Origin: Anastatus disparis
Taxonomy: Eukaryota > Arthropoda > Insecta > Hymenoptera > Eupelmidae
Direction of reading: 5' to 3'
DNA: 64,000 nt
Assembly (NCBI GenBank): GCA_017163975.1
Contig: JAFFSR010000242.1
Coordinates: forward strand, 2,443,001 to 2,507,000
Made by a program: the position numbers and the translations under genes. This document shows positions 58,193-64,000 of the stretch, piece by piece (position 1 is the first letter of the stretch; the number at the start of each line of letters is the position of its first letter). The notes beneath the pieces are model-generated. The model saw only the letters and a program-made list of their open reading frames with translations, did not search any database and had not been told where the DNA came from.

Positions 58193-59403
58193 TGATTAGA
58201 TGTGGTTGCTCGTGGCACATCCGGTTTTGCAGCTGTTGCTTCGTTCATATCTCGTCTGTTTTCATAAAGATTTTTATTTCTTTCGTTGATCTTATATCCA
58301 TGCTTCAAGTTGTCCCTATCAATCTGCTTATCTACCGCGATTGCGTCGTCGAGTACTTCGTTCAGAGTTAAGTTTGCTGGGTTTTTAAGCCTTTGCCTAA
58401 ATTCCGGCGGTAAGCCGTCTCGAAATCCTTCGATTATATCTCCTTCGATTTCAGAAAGTTCGTCATGAGTTAATTCATTGCTGATATCGAAACGTTTTCG
58501 ATCGATAATAGCTTCTTTAAGGTCAACGATTCGTGTAATAAAATTAAGCAGTGACTCGTTTCTTCCCTTATAAATTTGATCAAGTTTACCTCTTAGATTG
58601 TTTAGAGTTTCTGTGGGGGCAAAAACGGATTTTAGTCTATCGACGAATTCGTCCAATGTTCCGAAATTATTGTGCTCGAACGCGATATACGCTTTGTCTT
58701 CGAGTTTATTTTTCACTAACTTTATTAACTCTCTCTCAAGGTGCTGAGGAACTATTTGAGTTGCGCGTTTGCATGCTCTGACAAAAGGTATTAAGTTTGT
58801 TCCGTCAAATTTTGGTATGCTGTTCAAGGCCTCCTTTATGTAAATGCTTGGTGGCACAGTCCAGGAATTCTGTGGTTCTGCTAGGTTATTATGAGGTCTT
58901 GATGCTGGGTCTGGTGGTAATGTCTGCTGTGCTTGCGGTACGGGGGACGTTGAGCGAGTTGCACGCATTCGATCTATGTCACGGCGCATTTTTGCTAATT
59001 GAGTTATCACGTCCTCTGTCGACTCCTCGGTTTCGTCTATTGGCTTTAACCTCAAATTCGTTTTATTTTGAGATCCCAAATCTATTTTATTAGTTTGTGC
59101 TAAGGGAAAATTTGATACACTAGAGGCAGTGTCCGATATGGTAATTTCAAGATTTTCGCGGCGTTTTCTTTCTTTTTCGAGTTCCTTTTCAAGCATTTGA
59201 ACGCGTTCCTTTTCTACATTTAACGAGTCCATCGCGTCCTGCTTTAACCGTTCTGCCTCACTTAGGACTTTCTTCTCACGATTCCCTAGCGCTTGTTCTA
59301 AATCCTTAATTCTTTGTTCGCGTTCTTTTAAGTTGTTAGCGTATAGTCTCAACTCCTCTTCGGTGAGCGGCAAATCTTTGTCGTTAATTCCTCCGGTAGC
59401 CAT
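58123..59403 (-). CDS. Gypsy gag (capsid precursor)
   Basis: A 426-codon frame. Residues about 15-105 are a charged coiled coil (EEELRLYANNLKEREQRIKD, KERVQMLEKELEKERKRREN). A capsid-like domain follows (IPKFDGTNLIPFVRACKRAT, LDEFVDRLKSVFAPTETLNN, SLLNFITRIVDLKEAI), as in retrotransposon gag proteins. The C-terminus is Asn/Thr-rich and ends before the zinc knuckle, which is read in the -1 frame. Gag would assemble the particle; a -1 frameshift would yield Gag-Pol. The frame is intact. Confidence 0.88.
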   Translation of the reverse strand: MATGGINDKDLPLTEEELRLYANNLKEREQRIKDLEQALGNREKKVLSEAERLKQDAMDSLNVEKERVQMLEKELEKERKRRENLEITISDTASSVSNFPLAQTNKIDLGSQNKTNLRLKPIDETEESTEDVITQLAKMRRDIDRMRATRSTSPVPQAQQTLPPDPASRPHNNLAEPQNSWTVPPSIYIKEALNSIPKFDGTNLIPFVRACKRATQIVPQHLERELIKLVKNKLEDKAYIAFEHNNFGTLDEFVDRLKSVFAPTETLNNLRGKLDQIYKGRNESLLNFITRIVDLKEAIIDRKRFDISNELTHDELSEIEGDIIEGFRDGLPPEFRQRLKNPANLTLNEVLDDAIAVDKQIDRDNLKHGYKINERNKNLYENRRDMNEATAAKPDVPRATTSNQGDTTRLTTNQVTETKVIITITR

Positions 59404-59604
59404 TTTATAAGAATTTTAAAATCTAGACTATTTAAAAAAAAATAGACTATCGCTTGTGCAATTATTATTATAAATTGTTATTTATATAAATAAAGATTGA
59501 TTTCTTCGGTAAATTTTGAGAAAAAGGAGAAGAAAAAGAAATTTTAAATAAAATGCTCCTTACTTATAGAAGAAAAGGAAACGCGATATAAGAAAATTTT
59601 TTTT

Positions 59605-59979
59605 TTAATCGATAGTAATTAGATTATTTTCCGACTGCATATGTTGACCGGCTTGGTCAACTTGCAAGGGCGATAGCGGAGCTGGTGCGGGTTGTAGTTC
59701 TTCGAGACTCAAATCGATTACAACGCGCTCTTGTTGCGGTTGTCGTATCCGGGGGGGAGTTATTAAATATTTAGCTGGCGTGTCGATTACGTATGGGTTA
59801 ACGACTAGACCTATTTTTGGGCCGATTTTCTTTCTCGGTAGTAGAAATTGTGGCTCTAGATCGATGTCGTTTTCTTTGACCCACCCTATAAACCGCGCTC
59901 TGGCCTCTCCTTGCAGATTTAGCTTATCTGCTGTTTGTCTTATCTTAGGGCCAAGGCCTCTCCTTTTATTATCTGTCAT
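59605..59979 (-). CDS. Extra ORF upstream of gag, function unknown
   Basis: A 124-codon frame between leader and gag, starting MTDNKRRGLGPKIRQTADKL, then GEARARFIGWVKENDIDLEP, a GPKIGLVVNPYVIDTP stretch and a Pro/Gln-rich acidic tail. The N-terminal half is basic with a possible short helical module. No known domain recognised. It is intact while pol and env are broken. A TTTCTCTAG acceptor-like sequence lies directly before its ATG. Such an ORF is not part of the usual gag-pol-env set. It could be a spliced accessory protein or the first part of gag split by an old frame change. Confidence 0.6.
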   Translation of the reverse strand: MTDNKRRGLGPKIRQTADKLNLQGEARARFIGWVKENDIDLEPQFLLPRKKIGPKIGLVVNPYVIDTPAKYLITPPRIRQPQQERVVIDLSLEELQPAPAPLSPLQVDQAGQHMQSENNLITID

Positions 59980-59989
59980 TTACTAGAGA

Positions 59990-60122
59990 AATAAGGAGGA
60001 AAGCAGAAAAAAGAAGAAAAAAAAAAAAAAAACAAAACCAAAAAGAGAAAAAAAAAATAATGATTATTTGAAGAGAGGAAGAAAAGAAAAAAGAAGAGGA
60101 GGAAAAAAAAATATTTATTAGA
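59990..60122 (-). repeat. Long polypyrimidine tract in the leader
   Basis: On the - strand this stretch is almost only T and C (the + strand is AAGAAAAAAAAAAAAAA, GAGGAAGAAAAG, and so on). It lies directly upstream of the extra ORF and could act as a splice acceptor tract. The ORF-like frames here are low complexity. Confidence 0.7.
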
Positions 60123-60159
60123 AAAAGTTGCTCCAACACCTAATTGTCTCTTTTCTCTT

Positions 60160-60521
60160 TCCAAGTCTTTTGCCGCTGTTAAGCGATAAAAGAGAACTAG
60201 CACTATATGCCGTGAGGCTCAATAGATACAAGCCCAAAATTGAAAATAAACTTTCAGATATAGGGTCAACTTGTTTCTTCCGTTTTTTATTTTCTTCAGG
60301 TTGAGCCCTTCGTGCTGTTAAGCACAAACGGCGAATTGCAAGTCTTATGCCGTGAGGCTCAAGACCTACAAGACCCTCAAGAAATAAAACGTTATGATTG
60401 AAAAGAAAAAAAATTTTTTCTTTACTCTCCACCAGAAATTTTTAAATGCTGTTAAGCATGAAAAAATAATTTACGAGCTTTATGCCGTGAGGCTCAAAAA
60501 CTGCAAACCCTGTCAGAGAGA
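60160..60521 (-). repeat. Three 135-140 bp tandem repeats in the 5' leader
   Basis: GCTGTTAAGC begins at 60175, 60314 and 60448, and TATGCCGTGAGGCTCAA at 60206, 60346 and 60481. In each unit these two words are separated by 20-25 bp, and a TACAAG.CC / TGCAAACCC word follows. Spacer sequence differs between units. This region follows the 5'LTR, where the primer-binding site and packaging signals of an LTR element normally lie. No TGG-starting tRNA primer site is obvious next to the LTR end. Confidence 0.8.
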
Positions 60522-60902
60522 GAAAAAAAAGAAAGAAGAGAAACAAAAACTTAAAAAAAATGAAAAAAGAAAGAAAAAAAAAAACATTAATTTTTAACTT
60601 ATTTAGTGCAGAATTATATTTGCAAAAAATAAAAATGGTTCACTTCATATTAACATAAGAAAAAAAAAAGTAGCAAAGGAAAAATTAAAAGTAAATGTAT
60701 AAGCGTTAGTTTAATCTTACGCCTTGCGTTAGATAAGCTGATTGACTGAGTTTTTATTTTAGCTATTTGTAAGGTAAAGTTTGTTACTTCAGAAAAATGT
60801 TAGTTATAGAAACAGGAAAAAGTAAAGTATTTACTTTTACTTAATGTTAGATTTATTGATTTGTTTGTTAATTTATGTATAAATAAATAAGAATTGAAAT
60901 AA

Positions 60903-61411
60903 ATGTTCTATGCTCATCTAAAGCAAGTATTTTGTCTAGTTATCTAGCGTTTCCCTGCGATAGAGAACGTTTTGAACAATTTATTTAGTATTCTTTCTTT
61001 TTCTTTATTTATCCTTTTCCAAATTATTGATTTATAAATAAATTAATATCTTAAACACTAGTTCTGCGCTCATCTAAGACAAGTATTTTGTCTTGCGTTT
61101 CCCTGTGATAGAGAACGCTTCGAATATTTGGTTTTCGAGTAATTAATTTATAAACAAATCAAGAATTGAAAATATTAGTTCTACGTTCATCTAAAGCAAG
61201 TATTTTGTCTAGTTACCTAGCGTTTCCCTGCGATAGAGAACGTTTTGAACAATGTATTTCAAATAAGAAAGTCGTTATTAGATTTTATTTTTGATTTATC
61301 AACTTATAAATAAGTTAACAGATCGAAAAATCTTTACTCTATGCTCATCTAAAACAAGTATTTTGTCTAATATTATTTAGCGTTTCCCTGTGATAGAGAG
61401 CATTTCGAGTG
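60903..61411 (-). repeat. Four diverged tandem units in the 5' LTR
   Basis: Same array as at 47388-47895, with the words TTTCCCTGCGATAGAGAACG and GCAAGTATTTTGTCTAG. The copies in the two LTRs correspond one to one. Confidence 0.85.
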
Positions 61412-61495
61412 TAATTAATTAGTATAAAAAGCAGTAATAAAAAAAATTTGTTAGTGTTTATTAGTTATTTGACAAGAAATAGCCCACCGTCGCTG

Positions 61496-61732
61496 TCACC
61501 ATTTGTTATGTCCGGTCACCTTAAATAGGTTTACTCGGACGTTATATTCAATCGTGAGATATTTCTTGTCTCGTATGCAGGGTAGAGGAGCCGAATCACT
61601 TACCTTTTTATGGGTTGGCTGCGTGGTCGTAGATAACTTAAATTTTTGTTGATTAGTGTTGAAATGTGGCGTGGTGCTCCCCTCTGGTTGCCTGCTTGTA
61701 GTTGGTTGGGTTGTTAAATAAATTATGACCAA
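61496..61732 (-). other. 78-codon frame in the 5' LTR
   Basis: The same frame as in the 3' LTR. In the 5' LTR it would lie in the transcribed leader, and its internal donor at 61604 would define the upstream splice site for spliced messages. Coding is doubtful. Confidence 0.35.
61597..61606 (-). promoter_or_regulatory. Strong splice donor in the 5' LTR leader
   Basis: On the - strand the sequence reads AAAAAG then GTAAGTGA, an almost ideal 5' splice site. With the acceptor at 51370/51369 it could generate a spliced env message. Prediction from sequence only. Confidence 0.55.
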
Positions 61733-62874
61733 GAACCAGTTAATTAAAATCTATTTATTGAGTTGAACTTTTTCACTAGCACGATTCGAAAAATATATTT
61801 TATAATTATATTCATAAAACTTTGATTTACAGTTCATAAACAAGTCGATTGTGCGATTACTAGCGAATATTTTTTTAATTATAATTTTTGATTACTTGCG
61901 CAATTTGTTTATTTATTCTTATTGTTAAATTGATTAGTAAGCTGTAAGTTCAATCGCGCAGCTACGAAAAATTTTCAAAAAAAATGTCCTTTTTCTCCGT
62001 AGATTGGTTTATTATTTACGTACAGAATGTTGGAGATTTATATTTGTTTTATTTAATTTAATCGTAAAAGAGGTGAGTCGCGCAGTTCCTTTTTTTTGTT
62101 AAAATTCTCCTTTTTTATTTATTATTGGCACTTTGCAATTAAATTTTGCAGAAATATTTTAAACACAATAAGTCGCATATATTGAGAGATAAACCGGCGA
62201 AAAAGAAAATAACTTGTTGATCTAAGCGCGTTCCGAACTTGCGTTGCTTGATTTCCTTTTTACGTAAAAGAAATCAATTTAAGAAGCAACAAAAAAAACT
62301 ATTAGCGTAGTAGAATTCGGTGCGAGTTTACAAGTTTTTTTATTGAGGTTCTCTCTTTTGCTTGTACTGTTACTCGGGAGAACTGACTGCAGACTGACTT
62401 ATTAAAATTATTTTTCTCTGCAAGAAAAGTACAAATCTAGAAATAAAATGCAAGTTTGTCAAAATTTAAAAGAGTCCCATTGGTCAGTTCGGCCGTGAGA
62501 AACTCTTTAAAATCTCACATTCGGTGACAGAAGATATCTTCTTATCACGCCTAAAAATGCTGAGGTAGCGTATACGGCGCGCGAACTTACTGCTTTTCTC
62601 TTAAGACTATTACAAGAAATTAAATTTATTTTTTAATACAGTATATTCCTTATTACTAAAAGATTCATTTATTTATCTACTTATATGTATTTATTAATGT
62701 TATTTAGGGAGAGAACTGCAAATAAATATGTTTATATGTTTATATGCATGCATAATGTATATGCGTATATATAATTATATATACGTACGCACATTTATAT
62801 GTATAACAATTTACAAAAAAAAAATTAGGATGAAAAATGATTTTTCGTACATCCGTGATTATGCGGATGTAACA

Positions 62875-63222
62875 ATGGTTACTTACTTTTCGTTAAAAAT
62901 ATGTTGAATTTCATGAATAAAACATCTATTATACAATCATGTATGTATAAGGACTTCTGGTTGAGACTCGTGTGCATGTGGATGTGTCGTTAAATATCGG
63001 AGATAAAAGATAAAAAAAATAGATCTTTAGCAAAATCAAAAAAAGAAAATAAGTGAAATAAAGTGTAAAGTAATTATCATAGAACAAGTGAAAAAGTTAA
63101 AAAAATTTAAAAATATAAAATAAGAAGTAATAAGAAAGAAAATAAAAAATCATAAGGAAAAGATAGGTTAGAGGGAAAAAGCGGGAGAAGCGTAATTCTG
63201 TAGTGCTATAGAAAAAAGCAAG
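62875..63222. other. Flank of the provirus and presumed 5' leader of the next element
   Basis: No gene. 63000-63190 is A-rich on the + strand, with many AAAATAAG-type words, directly before the ORF1-like frame, consistent with the 5'UTR of a retroelement. Confidence 0.4.
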
Positions 63223-63582
63223 ATGTCAGGAGGAACAACGCAAGTCAAGCAGAACACGATCACAGCAAATACAAGAAGCAACGGGAAAAATAAGGAACAA
63301 ACAACAATGGATGCGTTTATATTAGGAAAAGATAATGAGTTTATAAAAGAAGTATCTAAAGATGAAAAAGCAAGCAATAAAAAGATGATTAAATTAGAAG
63401 AAAAAATTGATAAAATGTTTAATATGGTTTTAGAAAAATTAGGAATATTAGAAAAAAAAGAAGAGGAATGGATTAAACAAAGAAAGCAGTGGCAAGAAGA
63501 AAAAAATATATTAGAAAAAAAAATAAACAAATTAGAATGGATTTGGGAAAAAAGGCTAAGGGAACTAAGCACTGGAAACTAA
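63223..63582 (+). pseudogene. Non-LTR retrotransposon ORF1-like coiled-coil fragment
   Basis: A 119-codon frame starting MSGGTTQVKQNTITANTRSN, then a long coiled coil (KKMIKLEEKIDKMFNMVLEK, EWIKQRKQWQEEKNILEKKI, NKLEWIWEKRLREL). Heptad-like leucines and isoleucines and the position before a RNA-binding domain match ORF1 of insect L1/Jockey-like elements. It stops where the domain should continue, so it is truncated. It could also be a chance remnant of a host coiled-coil gene, which I find less likely. Confidence 0.5.
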
Positions 63583-64000
63583 AAAAATAAAAATACTATC
63601 TTTTTCTACATTAAAAAATACCCACACAAAAAAATTTTTTAGCTCTTTTTAATGAATTATAACCTCAAAATTAATTAAAACGTTTTTTCGTTTTTTGACG
63701 ATATCTCGGCTTCTAGTGGACGAAAAATACGTTTTTTTTAGGTTTTTGAAAGCCCTACAAATTAACGTTGACAAAAAATAGTTTTGGCGCAAAATTCAAA
63801 TTTTATAAGCATTTGAAAATTTTAAAGTTCAATTAAAAAAAACTAAAACGGAAATAACCAAAAGAAAATATGTTATTTTTCAACCAAAAAACTGTAACCA
63901 TAAATTTTTTCAGATTTTTGGAAACAGTGCAATGGCCTACAGAAGCAAAAAACCACTTTTAGTTCGATTTTTGGGCATTTTTATCTACCTTCCGTACACT
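63583..64000. other. Non-coding right end of the window
   Basis: AT-rich with several AAAAACGTTTTTTCG-type words and GACGATATCTCGGCTTCTAG. The style suggests part of a dispersed repeat running off the window. No coding frame. Confidence 0.4.

Larger units (their letters stand above)
47007..62874 (-). mobile_element. Ty3/Gypsy LTR retrotransposon / endogenous retrovirus with envelope gene
   Basis: A 15.87-kb provirus on the - strand: 5'LTR (62874-60522), leader, extra ORF (59979-59605), gag (59403-58123), zinc knuckle-PR-RT start (58192-56122), foreign insertion (56121-54882), RT-RNase H (54881-53975), RNase H end-integrase (54011-51687), env-type glycoprotein (51365-49387), polypurine tract, 3'LTR (49356-47007). 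Domain order PR-RT-RH-IN with YIDD-type RT, HHCC/DDE integrase and a GPY/F-like tail is Ty3/Gypsy. The LTRs show about five substitutions in 2.35 kb, so the insertion is recent. LTRs over 2 kb recall the Osvaldo/Ulysses group, but that placement is inference. No clean target-site duplication was found; ATTCAC on the left and AATGGT on the right do not match, and the left LTR may lack its last few bases. Confidence 0.92.
60522..62874 (-). repeat. 5' LTR of the Gypsy provirus
   Basis: Begins at 62874 with TGTTACATCC. Identity with the other LTR ends at 60522. The next bases (- strand TCTCTCTGACA) could be the true LTR end, closing with CA, and missing from the other copy. It carries a strong splice donor (61604/61603) and a four-copy tandem repeat. 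It should hold the promoter and poly(A) signal of the element. Confidence 0.93.

Noticed and set aside
60175..60500. CRISPR-like or tRNA-array interpretation of the three leader repeats
   Set aside because: Only three diverged units, no cloverleaf, and they sit in a retroelement leader.

Overview
This is nuclear DNA of an arthropod, most likely an insect. It has short GT-AG introns, an AT-rich background, animal-type genes and a dense mix of insect-type transposons (Tc1/mariner, hAT, BEL/Pao, Ty3/Gypsy, tyrosine-recombinase elements, tRNA-derived SINEs, TA-flanked MITEs). A hymenopteran would fit, but nothing seen here proves the order. There are no bacterial operons, CRISPR arrays or rRNA genes, and no convincing stand-alone tRNA gene.

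Bases 1-19000 carry the host genes. Pdk1 (3-phosphoinositide-dependent protein kinase 1) is on the + strand, with main coding exons at 4596-7645, a probable non-coding first exon ending at 2500 and a 3'UTR running to about 8990. An aprataxin-type DNA-repair hydrolase lies on the - strand (11778-10656, four exons). It is head to head, about 260 bp apart, with a THAP gene on the + strand (12037-13738). The THAP protein carries a DDE transposase domain that has lost two catalytic aspartates. A - strand gene (18822-16234) encodes an acidic, lysine-rich protein with two complete chromodomains.

Bases 19000-46700 are gene-poor and are a graveyard of mobile elements: two tRNA-derived SINEs, several palindromic MITEs, a Crypton-like tyrosine-recombinase relic, hAT relics, a dead mariner-like transposase with a MITE inside it, a BEL/Pao tail and a 5'-truncated non-LTR element. 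A hAT relic at about 37.8-40.6 kb is split by a TTAA-flanked MITE that itself contains a 1.06-kb near-perfect palindrome with TA target sites.

Bases 47007-62874 are one 15.9-kb Ty3/Gypsy provirus on the - strand. It has unusually long LTRs (about 2.35 kb) that differ by only about five substitutions. From 5' to 3' on the - strand it holds: 5'LTR, a leader with three 135-140 bp repeats, an extra 124-codon ORF, gag, zinc knuckle-protease-RT, a foreign 1.24-kb insertion inside RT, RT/RNase H, integrase, and an envelope-type glycoprotein gene with a splice acceptor just before its start. The glycoprotein resembles the Jingchuvirales (chuvirus) class III type rather than the baculovirus-F type typical of insect errantiviruses. 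Pol and env carry frame breaks, so this copy should not work, although its LTRs say it inserted recently. The last kilobase holds the start of a non-LTR retroelement ORF1 on the + strand.
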